Notes: generated from the sequence alone by a model not told the origin. DNA of 64,000 nt from Methanocorpusculum sp. (GCA_029986255.1 DALTYD010000003.1:23851-87850), one strand, 5' to 3'; counted from the stretch's first letter, positions 1-8,482 are shown. Program-made: numbers and translations.

Positions 1-93
1 CGTCGCCTCTATCGCCGTGCAGCGGGAGGTCAGTTCCGTAATGTTGCTCACTTGAAAGCTCAGATTGAGATTGTTACTTCTCGGAGGGACTAA
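1..93 (+). CDS. rpl19e: Ribosomal protein L19e, C-terminal end (partial)
   Basis: Only the last 30 codons and the stop lie in the window, running off the left edge. The reading frame gives a basic tail with RRLYRRAAGG followed by an ending VTSRRD, which is how archaeal large-subunit protein L19e (eL19) finishes. L19e directly precedes L18 in the archaeal spc operon and here the L18 start follows 4 bases after the stop, so the context supports the call. It is a structural protein of the 50S subunit. The start and the main body cannot be judged. Confidence 0.85.
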   Translation, partial: RRLYRRAAGGQFRNVAHLKAQIEIVTSRRD

Positions 94-96
94 GCA

Positions 97-621
97 ATGG
101 CTAAAAATGGAAGATACTTTGTTCAGTTCCGCAGACGCCGTGAAGGAAAAACTGATTACTATCAGCGCCAACGGTTGATTGTTTCTGGAAGAAATCGTAT
201 GGTTATCCGGAAAACGAATCGTCACATTATCATTCAGCTTATTGCTGCACAGATAGGTGGTGACTATACGCTGGTTCATGTGAATAGTCAAGAACTGGTA
301 AATTATGGATACAATGGTTACCTTGGTAACACACCTGCCGCATATTTGACAGGTATGTTGTTTGCAGTTCGCGCAAAAAAAGCAGGATATGATGATGCAA
401 TTGTGGATATAGGTTTGCAAGTTGCATCTCCGGGTGCTCGTGTATTTGCTGCTGTAAAAGGAGCTCTTGATGCTGGATTCAGTGTTCCTGTTGGTGAGAA
501 TATCCTACCGGATGCAGATCGTTGCAGTGGTTCTCATATTGCGGAATATGATGATCGTTATGCTGATATCATCTCTTGTGTTGAGACAGTAAAGGATGCA
601 ATTATGAAGGAGCTGGAGTAA
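97..621 (+). CDS. rpl18: 50S ribosomal protein L18 (uL18)
   Basis: This 174-residue basic protein is the archaeal form of uL18, which binds 5S rRNA in the central protuberance of the 50S subunit. The N-terminus carries the family's run of arginines (residues 12-16, RRRRE) and the downstream KTDYYQR segment. The middle holds the [16 protein letters not shown] stretch typical of archaeal and eukaryal L18/L5. Length is normal for archaea. It starts 4 bases after L19e and ends 2 bases before the S5 start, so it is one gene of the spc operon. I see nothing unusual. Confidence 0.97.
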   Translation: MAKNGRYFVQFRRRREGKTDYYQRQRLIVSGRNRMVIRKTNRHIIIQLIAAQIGGDYTLVHVNSQELVNYGYNGYLGNTPAAYLTGMLFAVRAKKAGYDDAIVDIGLQVASPGARVFAAVKGALDAGFSVPVGENILPDADRCSGSHIAEYDDRYADIISCVETVKDAIMKELE

Positions 622-622
622 T

Positions 623-1240
623 ATGTCTTACGAACAGGAAGAATGGTTTCCCATTACCGGTCTTGGCAAAAAAGTTATTTCCGGAGATTTTGCAAGTTTC
701 GATGAGATTCTTGCAAGTGGTTACCCCATTAAGGAGGCAGGCATAGTTGATGCAATGCTTCCCGATCTTGTTGATGAAGTCCTCTGCATTGATATGATGC
801 AGCGTATGACTGATTCCGGTCGTCGTATTAAGTTTAGAGCGGTTGTTGTTGTTGGCAACAAGGATGGTTATATTGGTTTTGGCCAGGGCAGAGATGTTCA
901 GGTGGGAACTGCCATCAAGAAGGCAATTGTAAATGCAAAGCTGAACATTGTAAAGGTTCGTCGAGGATGCGGCTCCTGGGAATGTGGTTGTAGTCAGCAA
1001 CACTCTGTTCCGATGGAAGTTACTGGAAAAGCCGGTTCTGTTACTGTAACTCTAAAACCCGCTCCAAAAGGGATTGGTCTTGTAACTGGAGATGTCAGTA
1101 AAAAAGTACTAGCACTAGCAGGAATCCGCGATGTTTGGGTCAATACGAGTGGTAATACTAGAACAACAATTAACTTTGCAAAGGCCACATACAATGCACT
1201 TCGTGAGACGAATCTTGTTCGTATTGGAGGTAGGAAGTAA
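623..1240 (+). CDS. rps5: 30S ribosomal protein S5 (uS5)
   Basis: The 205-residue product is archaeal uS5, a small-subunit protein lining the mRNA entry site and important for decoding accuracy. The S5 double-stranded RNA-binding domain is clear at about residues 65-130, with the [20 protein letters not shown] segment at 82-101. It is followed by the archaeal/eukaryal GCGSWECGC element at 115-123. The C-terminal S5 domain follows, with [11 protein letters not shown]. The start lies 2 bases after the L18 stop and the end overlaps L30 by one base, showing tight operon packing. Confidence 0.97.
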   Translation: MSYEQEEWFPITGLGKKVISGDFASFDEILASGYPIKEAGIVDAMLPDLVDEVLCIDMMQRMTDSGRRIKFRAVVVVGNKDGYIGFGQGRDVQVGTAIKKAIVNAKLNIVKVRRGCGSWECGCSQQHSVPMEVTGKAGSVTVTLKPAPKGIGLVTGDVSKKVLALAGIRDVWVNTSGNTRTTINFAKATYNALRETNLVRIGGRK

Positions 1241-1701
1241 TGTATGCAGTTGTTCAGGTTCGAGGTGTGGTTAATACTCGCCGCGATATTAAGGAAACAT
1301 TAAAAATGTTGCGTCTTCACCACATTAATCACTGTGTCCTTGTTCCAGAGACTCCGGAATACCTTGGAATGATTCGAAAGGCAAAGGATTATATAGCATT
1401 CGGTGAAGTTGATGCAACAACACTTGAGATTATTCTTACTACTCGAGGTCGACTTACTGGTAACAAACCGCTTACTGAGGAGTATGTTCAGGGTGCAACC
1501 TCCTTCAAGAGTATTGCCGAACTGGCGGCTGCCCTTGCCGGAAATCAAATCCGAATGAGAGATGTTCCTGAACTCAAACCTGTTCTTCGCATGCACCCCC
1601 CAAGGAAGGGTTACAAGACTACAAAGCGTACGTTCAATCAGGGTGGTGCCCTGGGCTACTATGGAAAGGAAATTAATGATCTTCTGATCAAGATGAGGTA
1701 A
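1240..1701 (+). CDS. rpl30: 50S ribosomal protein L30 (uL30)
   Basis: The 153-residue product is uL30 in its long archaeal form. It starts [20 protein letters not shown], the usual ferredoxin-like fold of L30, and carries the LRLHHINHCVLVPETPEYLGM segment family members share (shown here in two parts: LRLHHINHC and VLVPETPEYLGM). The C-terminal extension with LHPPR-like residues (HPPRKGYK) and YYGKEINDLL is the archaeal extension seen in eukaryal L7. The ATG overlaps the S5 stop by one base, so translation is probably coupled. L15 follows 5 bases after the stop. Confidence 0.96.
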   Translation: MYAVVQVRGVVNTRRDIKETLKMLRLHHINHCVLVPETPEYLGMIRKAKDYIAFGEVDATTLEIILTTRGRLTGNKPLTEEYVQGATSFKSIAELAAALAGNQIRMRDVPELKPVLRMHPPRKGYKTTKRTFNQGGALGYYGKEINDLLIKMR

Positions 1702-1706
1702 AATAT

Positions 1707-2129
1707 ATGCCAGTCAACAAACGTTCGAAGTATCGAGGAACTCGTACTTGTGGTGGAGGTACCCATAAAAATCGCCGCGGTGCGGGTAATCGTGGAGGTC
1801 GCGGGAAAGCAGGATGGCGTGATCACAATTTCACTCGATTCTACCTTCTTGGAAAAACTGAGGGTAAGCATGGATTTGTCTGTAAGACATCTGTGACCTA
1901 TAATGTTCTTGATATTGGTGATATCGATCAGATGATTCCAGATCTTCTTGCTCGTGGGATTGCCACAGAAAATGGAGATGTTATCATTCTTGATGCATCA
2001 TTGATAGGTGTTGATAAGGTTCTTGGAGGAGGTCGAGTTACTCATAAGCTCGAAATTACTGCTGAGAGCTTTTCTACACGTGCTGCTGCGAAAGTTCAGG
2101 AACTGGGTGGTCAGTTGCTGACCAAATAA
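1707..2129 (+). CDS. rpl15: 50S ribosomal protein L15 (uL15)
   Basis: The 140-residue product is uL15, a late-assembling 50S protein. The glycine- and arginine-rich N-terminus (RGTRTCGGGTHKNRRGAG, about residues 10-27) is the rRNA-penetrating extension. The C-terminal globular part has the ARGIATENGDVIILDASLIG stretch and ends in a VLGGGRVTHKLEITA region typical of the family. The position between L30 and SecY is the standard archaeal order. A 25-base gap to secY suggests the same transcript. Confidence 0.96.
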   Translation: MPVNKRSKYRGTRTCGGGTHKNRRGAGNRGGRGKAGWRDHNFTRFYLLGKTEGKHGFVCKTSVTYNVLDIGDIDQMIPDLLARGIATENGDVIILDASLIGVDKVLGGGRVTHKLEITAESFSTRAAAKVQELGGQLLTK

Positions 2130-2154
2130 ATTTTCAATTTTTGGTGTATTACTC

Positions 2155-3597
2155 ATGGGAGAACTATTGGATCGAATGGAACCACTGTTGGCAAAGATGC
2201 CGATTGTTCGGCCCCCTGAAGGTCACGTTCACTTTAAAAATAAGTTGATATGGACTGCCACAGTGCTAATTTTGTATTTTATACTGATGAATATTCCTGT
2301 TTTTGGTTTGAGTGAAACTTCTTTGGATGTTTTCCAATATTATCGTGCTTTACTCGCAGGTGCATCAGGAACAATCCTTCATCTTGGTATTGGACCTATT
2401 GTGACTGCTTCAATCGTATTGCAGCTTCTCCGTGGCGCTGATCTGATTAGGATCAATACTTCTGATGAGCGTGGCCAGGTTATTTATATGGGTCTTCAGA
2501 AATTGCTGATCTTCGTGATGATCATTCTTGAAGCTCTACCCAATGTGTTGGGTGGATGGATGAGTCCTGATATGGCGATTGCTGCAATGCTTGGGGGCAA
2601 TGCTACTGTTGTGATGGTCATAATATTCCTGCAGATCTGCTTAGGTGGTTTGTTGGTTGTATTTATGGATGAAGTTGTGTCGAAATGGGGTATTGGTTCA
2701 GGTGTAGGCCTCTTCATTGTTGCTGGAGTTGCTCAGGGTCTCGTAAATGGATTCTTCAATTTAGAAGCTACGGTGGATCAGTTTGCAGTGGGTTTCTTCC
2801 CAAGGCTGTTTGAGGTCATAGGCTCTGGTGTGAATTTTATCGAGTACTTTGGTCTTGAATTGCTCGCTCTGTTTACAACAATTGGACTGTTTCTCCTTAT
2901 TGTGTATGTTGAGGCGACTCGTGTAGAAATACCGCTTGCTCACGCAAATGTACGTGGTGCTCGTGCTCGATTTCCGGTTAAACTTGTGTATGCAAGTGTT
3001 CTCCCAATGATTCTGGTTCGTGTTCTTCAGGCAAACATTCAGATGATTGGAATGTTTCTTTCTAGTTTTGGTATTAACATCTTTGGAGAGTTCAATGGAT
3101 CTACGCCGATTAATGGTCTGATGTGGTATCTTGCACCGATTAATCAGCCACAAGATTGGATGTGGTGGCTTTCACAGTTTACTGGAGCCGGTCATGGAGC
3201 ATGGGAGATTGCTCTTCGCGTGAGTATTGACACAATTATAATGATTGTTGGTGGTGCTCTGTTTGCAATATTTTGGGTGAAGACTGCGGGTCTTGATTCG
3301 AAACATGTTGCTCGTCAAATTCAGCACTCGGGTATGCAGATTCCGGGTTATCGTCGAAGTCCTGTTGTGCTCGAGCGTTATCTGGATAGATATATTCCGC
3401 TTGTTACAATCATTGGTGGTGTGTTTATTGGGGTACTCAGTATTCTTGCCAACATGTTGGGTATTATTGGGTTTGTGGGGGGAACCGGTCTTCTGCTTAC
3501 AGTATCTATTGTTTATCGTTTGTATGAACAGATTGCAAATGAACAGATCATGGAGATGTATCCGTTTATGCGGAACTTCTTTGGAGGTAGAGACTGA
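2155..3597 (+). CDS. secY: Protein translocase subunit SecY
   Basis: The 480-residue protein is the channel-forming alpha subunit of the Sec61/SecY translocon, which passes proteins across or into the cytoplasmic membrane. About ten hydrophobic segments are visible. The plug and lateral-gate region is recognisable from GIGPIVTASIVLQLLRG (about residues 77-93), and the VSKWGIGSGVGLFIVAGVAQ segment (about 175-194) is a SecY hallmark. The cytosolic loop contains VEIPLAHANVRGARARFPVK, again characteristic. Length is usual for Euryarchaeota. As last gene of the spc block it is followed by a T-rich stretch and a 245-base gap, after which the membrane-biogenesis gene DUF106 appears two genes on. Confidence 0.97.
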   Translation: MGELLDRMEPLLAKMPIVRPPEGHVHFKNKLIWTATVLILYFILMNIPVFGLSETSLDVFQYYRALLAGASGTILHLGIGPIVTASIVLQLLRGADLIRINTSDERGQVIYMGLQKLLIFVMIILEALPNVLGGWMSPDMAIAAMLGGNATVVMVIIFLQICLGGLLVVFMDEVVSKWGIGSGVGLFIVAGVAQGLVNGFFNLEATVDQFAVGFFPRLFEVIGSGVNFIEYFGLELLALFTTIGLFLLIVYVEATRVEIPLAHANVRGARARFPVKLVYASVLPMILVRVLQANIQMIGMFLSSFGINIFGEFNGSTPINGLMWYLAPINQPQDWMWWLSQFTGAGHGAWEIALRVSIDTIIMIVGGALFAIFWVKTAGLDSKHVARQIQHSGMQIPGYRRSPVVLERYLDRYIPLVTIIGGVFIGVLSILANMLGIIGFVGGTGLLLTVSIVYRLYEQIANEQIMEMYPFMRNFFGGRD

Positions 3598-3600
3598 CTC

Positions 3601-3626
3601 TTATTTTTTAAAATTTTTTTCTTTTT
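3601..3626 (+). terminator. T-rich terminator after secY
   Basis: A nearly uninterrupted run of T with short A tracts begins 4 bases after the secY stop. Archaeal RNA polymerase terminates at oligo-T runs with little need for a hairpin. The rest of the 245-base gap to adkA shows no coding frame. Strength is inferred, not measured. Confidence 0.45.
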
Positions 3627-3842
3627 AGTCAGATATGGTCCAGTGCTGTCTCATGTTATCTATTGTGCTTAAGAATTGTTATAGTAAATGATTTGCTCTT
3701 TCTCGAAATAGATTGTTATCTTTCGAATTATCCTGGTGATGAGGTATTCTTTTTGAGTATCTTCTTTCTCTCATAAAAATACATTTATTATCCTACTCTT
3801 CCAAAATTAAATAATTCTTAAATCGGGAGATAGTGGTTCAAT

Positions 3843-4415
3843 ATGACCGGAAAAAAAATTATCATCACCGGTGTACCTGGTGTTGGAAAGACAAGTGTAA
3901 TCAACATTGCAATGGAAAAAATCGCAGATGAGGGTGTTCCTTATCAGAACATCAACTTTGGAAGTTTTATGTTTGAAGTTGCCGCGGCAGAAGGTCTTGT
4001 ACACGATCGCGATCAGATGAGAAAACTTGATCGTGCTATTCAAAAGCGTCTGCAAAAACTTGCTGCGGAAAAAATTGCTGCAATTGATGGAAATGTTATA
4101 ATCGATACACATGCTTCTGTTAAGACGTCAAGTGGATACCTTACAGGCCTTCCGGAGTGGGTTATCACTGCAATCATGCCGGATGTTCTTGTTCTTGTTG
4201 AAACGGATAATGATCAGATTTTTCTTCGCAGACTTTCTGATGATACACGTTTTCGCGATATGGATGGTACAAAATCTATTGCCGAACATCAGGAAATGAA
4301 TCGTGCTTTTGCTGCATCCTATGCGGTACTTACAGGATGCACTATCAAAATTATTGTCAATGCAGATCTCCTCCTTGACAAAGCCGTCGAAGAACTTGCA
4401 GCCGTTATGAGGTAA
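3843..4415 (+). CDS. adkA: Archaeal adenylate kinase
   Basis: The product is a 190-residue adenylate kinase of the archaeal AdkA type, which interconverts AMP plus ATP and two ADP. The P-loop GVPGVGKTS sits at residues 10-18. The archaeal pattern continues with DQMRKLDRAIQKRLQ and, near the middle, NVIIDTHASVKTSSGYLTGLP, the AMP/substrate region. The length matches the trimeric archaeal enzymes. It lies between secY and the DUF106-cmk pair, an arrangement common in Euryarchaeota. The stop is followed within 3 bases by the next start, so the three genes 3843-5650 are likely one transcript. Confidence 0.95.
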   Translation: MTGKKIIITGVPGVGKTSVINIAMEKIADEGVPYQNINFGSFMFEVAAAEGLVHDRDQMRKLDRAIQKRLQKLAAEKIAAIDGNVIIDTHASVKTSSGYLTGLPEWVITAIMPDVLVLVETDNDQIFLRRLSDDTRFRDMDGTKSIAEHQEMNRAFAASYAVLTGCTIKIIVNADLLLDKAVEELAAVMR

Positions 4416-4420
4416 TTTTG

Positions 4421-5104
4421 ATGGAAATCAGTAACAAGTATGGAATGTACGTTGCTCTTGCTGTAGTATTCAGTATGATGCTCCTCTATGGCTGGTCAGA
4501 AGCTCGTGCTCTTATTTCTGCCGTTGTTGACCTCATTGTTGGACCATTTTCTGCATTAGGTCTTCCATTTTTTGCCGTTGTTGACCTCATTGTTGGACCA
4601 TTTTCTGCATTAGGTCTTCCATTTTTTGCACTTGTACTGATTCTTGCAACATGTACTGGTCTGTACTCTTCTCTTGTCCAAAAGTACACCATTGATTATG
4701 ACAAGATGCGAGATGTTCAGGAAAAATTTAAGGAATTAAATGCTCTTTTCCGTGAAGCACAGCGTTTTGGTGATGAAAAAGCAATCAAAAAGATGCAGGC
4801 TCGTCAGCAGGCCATGATCGCCGAACAAATGGAGATGAGTCAGCAACAATTTAAACCTATGGCCTATATTCTTGTTCTAACCGTACCAATATTTTTTTGG
4901 TTGATTGAGCATATCCCTCAAACCCCTGTCCTAACCTTGGACAATGCTGATCTCAGCAATGCTATTGTTCTTCCATTCTCTGGGTTATCTAGTTATTTTG
5001 ATATCTATTTTGGTTTTTTCCCATTGTGGATTCTTTGGTACATGCTTTGTTCTTTAGTGATCACACAGGTAATCCGAAAATCCCTTAATATTGGAGGGAT
5101 ATAA
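4421..5104 (+). CDS. DUF106 / EMC3-TMCO1-like membrane protein
   Basis: The 227-residue membrane protein belongs to the archaeal DUF106 family, distant relatives of YidC/Oxa1, Get1 and EMC3 that help insert membrane proteins. There is an N-terminal membrane segment (about 8-24), a second around 66-82, a charged cytosolic coiled coil (about 95-140, KFKELNALFREAQRFGDEKA) and two C-terminal membrane segments. I chose ATG 4421 because GAGGT lies 7 bases upstream; a TTG at 4418 is the alternative. It is flanked by adkA and cmk and lies downstream of secY, fitting a translocation role. Oddity: an 18-residue block is perfectly repeated in tandem (34-51 and 52-69), lengthening the first hydrophobic region. 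Confidence 0.88.
   Translation: MEISNKYGMYVALAVVFSMMLLYGWSEARALISAVVDLIVGPFSALGLPFFAVVDLIVGPFSALGLPFFALVLILATCTGLYSSLVQKYTIDYDKMRDVQEKFKELNALFREAQRFGDEKAIKKMQARQQAMIAEQMEMSQQQFKPMAYILVLTVPIFFWLIEHIPQTPVLTLDNADLSNAIVLPFSGLSSYFDIYFGFFPLWILWYMLCSLVITQVIRKSLNIGGI
4520..4627 (+). repeat. 54-bp perfect tandem duplication inside the DUF106 gene
   Basis: Two identical 54-base units, 4520-4573 and 4574-4627, lie head to tail. 54 is a multiple of three, so the frame is kept and the protein gains an exact second copy of AVVDLIVGPFSALGLPFF. No difference between the copies is visible, so the event looks recent. Confidence 0.95.
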
Positions 5105-5107
5105 CCG

Positions 5108-5650
5108 ATGCGAATTACGATCAGCGGTTTACCGGGTTCAGGAACTACTTCTCTTGCTAAAGCACTTGCTGAACGATATGATCTTCGATATCTGTCTGCA
5201 GGTGAGGTATTTCGTTGCCTTGCCAAAGAAAATGGTATGGATCTAGCCTCTTTTGGAAAATTCGCGGAAGAAAATCCCGAAATTGATCTCAAAATTGATG
5301 CAAGGCAAAAAGAGATCGGTGAAACCAGTGATGATATTATTTTAGAAGGGCGTCTTGCTGGATGGATGGTAGAAAACGCTGATTTGAAAATTTTGCTATA
5401 TGCATCTCCTGGCTGTCGTGCAGAACGTATTGCTGAGCGAGAGAACCTTTCCTCTGAAGAAGCATCTGTTGCAACCGTTGATCGGGAAGCCTCTGAGGCC
5501 GCACGATATATGGAGTACTATGAGATTGATATTGCAGATCTGTCTCCATATGATATTGTTATCAATTCTGAGACGTTTAATCAGGAAGAGGTTCTTGCCA
5601 TTGCTGAAACACTTATTGAAATGGTTTTTTCAAGAATCAAACCAGTATGA
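5108..5650 (+). CDS. cmk: Cytidylate kinase, archaeal type
   Basis: The 180-residue product phosphorylates CMP/dCMP to the diphosphate. The P-loop is GLPGSGTTS at residues 7-15, followed by the family's YLSAGEVFRCLAKE segment (about 29-42). A DARQKEIGE segment comes next, then an IILEGRLAGWM stretch and the lid region with RAERIAERE. The size matches short archaeal CMP kinases rather than the longer bacterial form. It begins 3 bases after DUF106, so the two are translated from the same message. In many archaea a tRNA pseudouridine synthase gene follows; here an AT-rich terminator and convergent genes follow instead. Confidence 0.94.
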   Translation: MRITISGLPGSGTTSLAKALAERYDLRYLSAGEVFRCLAKENGMDLASFGKFAEENPEIDLKIDARQKEIGETSDDIILEGRLAGWMVENADLKILLYASPGCRAERIAERENLSSEEASVATVDREASEAARYMEYYEIDIADLSPYDIVINSETFNQEEVLAIAETLIEMVFSRIKPV

Positions 5651-5667
5651 TACCAATCTCTACTATA

Positions 5668-5698
5668 AAAAAATAAAAAAATATTTTTTTTTTATTTT
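5668..5698. terminator. Bidirectional A/T-tract terminator between convergent genes
   Basis: A run of A (about 5666-5680) is followed at once by a run of T (5682-5698), giving an oligo-T tract on both strands. cmk runs in from the left and the minus-strand gene block ends at 5775, so one element can stop both. No other function is visible in the 124-base gap. Confidence 0.5.
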
Positions 5699-5774
5699 GC
5701 GTGATAGATATTGCGTCAATGAAGCGTTTTTCAATGATTTGTACTCAAAAACTGTTCTGTATATGGATGAGGGC

Positions 5775-6119
5775 TCACATGCACTGCGCTCCTGCCTCAT
5801 AGAGAGCGTAGAGTTCATTTCCTGCATCTAGTCCTACACGACGAAATGTTTGCTCGATTAAAATCTCTCCATATTCCTCAGGGATGCAGCTAATGCTCTC
5901 GTATCCTTCTCGGATCAGATTTATGAGGGCTGTAAACTCTTCGTCGTCCAGATAATTAAGTCTCCTTGCAAAATCGTCTCCATTTCTTGCATAATGATTT
6001 GCTACTGGTGGTAGGATAGAGCGATATGTGTTCTTTGATCCATTGCATATTAGTGTGTTGCATTCAGGTGCAAGTTTTAGCAGCAGTGCAATATCCCGTT
6101 CAGAAAGTGTTCTAGCCAT
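5775..6119 (-). CDS. Conserved-looking small protein of unknown function
   Basis: I do not recognise this 114-residue protein. It looks soluble and mostly helical, with an N-terminal MARTLSERDIALLLKLAPEC, a region with many aromatic and charged residues, and a C-terminal FRRVGLDAGNELYALYEAG. Four cysteines are spread out (about residues 20, 25, 78 and 113) with no metal-binding spacing. The codon choice resembles its neighbours. It starts 55 bases downstream of the HemK-like gene on the same strand and may be the last gene of that operon. No function can be given. Confidence 0.7.
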   Translation of the reverse strand: MARTLSERDIALLLKLAPECNTLICNGSKNTYRSILPPVANHYARNGDDFARRLNYLDDEEFTALINLIREGYESISCIPEEYGEILIEQTFRRVGLDAGNELYALYEAGAQCM

Positions 6120-6174
6120 AATATACTTTGTTTGTTATACTTACGTACGTAATTATTTGTTGGATTCTATACTA

Positions 6175-6744
6175 TTATGTGTGGAAGAGATTTCGTGAGA
6201 TGCGCAAGACATACAATATTTCTCCGTCTTCCATTCTCTCTGAATTCGTTATGATTCCAATTACACCATACTGTTTACATAATGCGAGTAATTCTATAAG
6301 TCCTGTTTCTGAAGAAATTAGCAGAAATATCCTACCAAATTTTGAGAGATGGCCAATTGCTTCTGGTAGGAATTTCTCGATCACTTCTCTTCCAGTCTCC
6401 CCACCATCCAATGCGAATTCCAACCAATCATTGATACGTTGTTCCGGTTTCGTTGGTAGGTACGGTGCATTGAATATAATTAAATCAAAATCACCAGATA
6501 TTGGATCCAGAAGATTTCCACGGATGACGGGAACTCCCTCCTTTGCAGCATATCTTGTTGCATGTGGATTTATTTCGGTTGTTATTGTTTTTTGAGCAAT
6601 TGTCATTATTGCTTTTGCAATAGCCCCCGTTCCCGTTCCTACCTCTAGCACTCGATCTGACTCTTTTATCTCTGCCAAAACTGCTTGTATCATTAGATGT
6701 GTGTCTTCTGCTGGAAAATAGATTTGATCCATGTCTATATTCAT
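6175..6744 (-). CDS. HemK/PrmC-related methyltransferase (archaeal Mtq2-like)
   Basis: This 189-residue class I S-adenosylmethionine methyltransferase resembles the archaeal/eukaryal Mtq2 (HemK2) branch, which methylates the glutamine of the GGQ motif in release factor aRF1. Motif I is RVLEVGTGTGAIAKAI (about 31-46), followed by an acidic residue in TEINPHA. The catalytic tetrapeptide, normally NPPY, reads NAPY at 92-95 (then LP). The short length without the bacterial N-terminal domain fits the archaeal form. Its start overlaps the end of ksgA by 4 bases, and this pair is a conserved archaeal neighbourhood. The substrate is inferred from family, and the altered proline deserves attention. 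Confidence 0.82.
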   Translation of the reverse strand: MNIDMDQIYFPAEDTHLMIQAVLAEIKESDRVLEVGTGTGAIAKAIMTIAQKTITTEINPHATRYAAKEGVPVIRGNLLDPISGDFDLIIFNAPYLPTKPEQRINDWLEFALDGGETGREVIEKFLPEAIGHLSKFGRIFLLISSETGLIELLALCKQYGVIGIITNSERMEDGEILYVLRISRNLFHT

Positions 6745-7520
6745 GTTATTAGTGATGCCAGGTGATTGGAAAGATCAATGAAATCAATCGTTGATAGAAT
6801 TTCTGGTCGTTTATCAAGTACTTCAACAGAAAGTTTTTTGTAGAAGTTTGTTATTACCGCACTATCATAGATTTTTTTCATATTGCGAAGACCGTTTCGG
6901 ATTGTCTTTCTTCGGTGGCTGAAGAGTTCTCTGACGAGTATCGCGTGTACAATGCGATTTTCTATTGGTATCGGTGGTTTACGAGGCGTAACCTTCACTA
7001 CAATCGACTTCACCTTTGGTTGTGGAAAGAATGCTTTGGGAGGGAGCTCTAGAATCTTTTCTACGTTCGCATATGTTTGAGTCATTACAGAAAGTCTTCC
7101 GTACTCTCTGCTTCCAGGTTGTGCTAGCATTCGTTTTCCAAATTCCAGCTGATACATCAGTACTGCTGATTCAAAACCAATTTTTAGAAGTTGGAATGTT
7201 ATCTTCGATGAAATTGAGTATGGAAGGTTGGCAATCACTAGATCAAACTCTGGTAGAGATACCTTTGTTGCATCACCTCTGATTAGCTGCAACTGATTGG
7301 ATCCGAGCGCTTTGGAAAATTGTTGCTCGAGGTTTGGCAAAAGATGTTTGTCCACCTCTATTGCACGGACGTTTGCTCCGCGCATTAACAATGCTGCGGT
7401 TAAGGCTCCTCTTCCAGGTCCTATCTCAAGGACGTTTTTTCCACATACTGGAATTGTATCTGCAATTAGCTCAATGGCATTTGTATCTATTAAAAAATAT
7501 TGATCTTTAGATACCTTCAT
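6741..7520 (-). CDS. ksgA: 16S rRNA dimethyladenosine transferase KsgA/Dim1
   Basis: The 259-residue enzyme dimethylates the two adjacent adenines in the 3' terminal hairpin of 16S rRNA, a late checkpoint of small-subunit assembly. It begins KDQYFLID, the family's QHFL-type N-terminus, has motif I LEIGPGRGAL (about 31-40), and shows the catalytic NLPYSISS at 98-105. The C-terminal helical domain contains ELFSHRRKTIRNGLRN, also diagnostic. Length is typical. It overlaps the neighbours on both sides by 4 bases, indicating coupled translation within the block from trmY to the HemK-like gene. Confidence 0.95.
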   Translation of the reverse strand: MKVSKDQYFLIDTNAIELIADTIPVCGKNVLEIGPGRGALTAALLMRGANVRAIEVDKHLLPNLEQQFSKALGSNQLQLIRGDATKVSLPEFDLVIANLPYSISSKITFQLLKIGFESAVLMYQLEFGKRMLAQPGSREYGRLSVMTQTYANVEKILELPPKAFFPQPKVKSIVVKVTPRKPPIPIENRIVHAILVRELFSHRRKTIRNGLRNMKKIYDSAVITNFYKKLSVEVLDKRPEILSTIDFIDLSNHLASLIT

Positions 7521-8095
7521 TTTGAAGAGAAAAGATGATACTTCTCATCTGGGTTTTCTAGTTCTAGCATGATTCGTTCAAGAATAAATTTTTCTGGTTT
7601 TGCAAGTGTTTTCACTCTAGAACGGATATCTTCAAAGCTTTCAAATGGCTTTTTCTCTCTCTCTGATAACGTCTCAATCAGTGTTTTTTTTCCAAAACCT
7701 GGAAGGAGATTTAGCATGTGTAATTTTAAACTTATTGGTACTGCCTCATTATAGAACTTCACAAATCGTGCCTCATTTTCTGTAATGATCTCTGAGATAA
7801 CTGGATACAGCTCTCTTTTTGCTGTATTGGTTAGTTCTCCATAGGAAATCCGGCGTTTAACTCGTTCAATAACCTTTCGTTCACCGTCACCGATATATAC
7901 CTTGTCGTGCAGATTGATAGAATAATTTCTTTTAGGAATCAATTCTAGTAGTTTAAATTGTTCAACACCAATTGCAAGGATAATTGGCTCTCGCTGATTT
8001 AAAGGACGCTTATCTTCAGCATATCCCCATTGGAGAAAATCTAATATAATTGCTTCAATTTCTTTTTTATCGGTTTTTTCGGTTTTTGGAGACAT
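7517..8095 (-). CDS. DUF655 family RNA-binding protein
   Basis: The 192-residue protein belongs to archaeal DUF655. The N-terminal part (about 15-85) looks like an S1/OB-type RNA-binding fold with QFKLLELIPKRNYSINLHDKVYIG shown here by its ends FKLLELIP and DKVYIG. The C-terminal part (about 115-165) has a helix-hairpin-helix signature, LLPGFGKKTLIETLSEREKKPF in outline (LLPGFGKK...KPFES). Exact function is unknown; binding to structured RNA or DNA is inferred. I preferred ATG 8095 over GTG 8110, which touches the rpoF stop. The gene sits between rpoF and ksgA, the standard archaeal order, suggesting a role in ribosome biogenesis. Confidence 0.88.
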   Translation of the reverse strand: MSPKTEKTDKKEIEAIILDFLQWGYAEDKRPLNQREPIILAIGVEQFKLLELIPKRNYSINLHDKVYIGDGERKVIERVKRRISYGELTNTAKRELYPVISEIITENEARFVKFYNEAVPISLKLHMLNLLPGFGKKTLIETLSEREKKPFESFEDIRSRVKTLAKPEKFILERIMLELENPDEKYHLFSSK

Positions 8096-8110
8096 AATTT
8101 TGCATCTCAC

Positions 8111-8482
8111 TTACGAATGATTGCGAAGGATATTTAGGATTTGATCCAGTTCTTCCGGAAAAAGTGTATATCGTTCTTTTGCATAAATAGCGCGGAGTTC
8201 GTCGCGATTTTTTGGCATGATATTAACAATTCGGTAGGCGATATCTGCCCTCATCTTTTCAAGGCCGTTCAATTTTTCAATGAGAATTTTTGCGCTTTTG
8301 GGATCGCATTTTCCAAGATTGTCGGCATGATCGATACTTTTACGCAACTCATACGACATCTTTCTACTAGGCGTTTCTACCTCATTATCTCCACCGGCAC
8401 GTTTATCCCGAATCGAGATCAACTCCTCGCGAAGTTCTGGTAATGATATCATTTCTTCGCTGATAACTTTTTTCACTTTCAT
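8111..8482 (-). CDS. rpoF: RNA polymerase subunit F (Rpb4 homologue)
   Basis: The 123-residue protein matches archaeal RpoF, the partner of RpoE1 in the stalk of RNA polymerase. The sequence is helical, with an HRDC-like C-terminal domain ending in KNRDELRAIYAKERYTLFPEE (outline: DELRAIY and RYTLFPEE), which is characteristic. The stalk contacts emerging RNA and helps open-complex formation. Its partner rpoE1 is at 40716 in this window. It lies 42 bases downstream of L21e and directly before DUF655, the usual archaeal arrangement. Confidence 0.93.
   Translation of the reverse strand: MKVKKVISEEMISLPELREELISIRDKRAGGDNEVETPSRKMSYELRKSIDHADNLGKCDPKSAKILIEKLNGLEKMRADIAYRIVNIMPKNRDELRAIYAKERYTLFPEELDQILNILRNHS

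Noticed and set aside
602..1003. 133-codon minus-strand frame opposite S5
   Set aside because: It is a shadow of the well-supported rps5 gene; composition rich in Asn and Thr is typical of antisense frames here.
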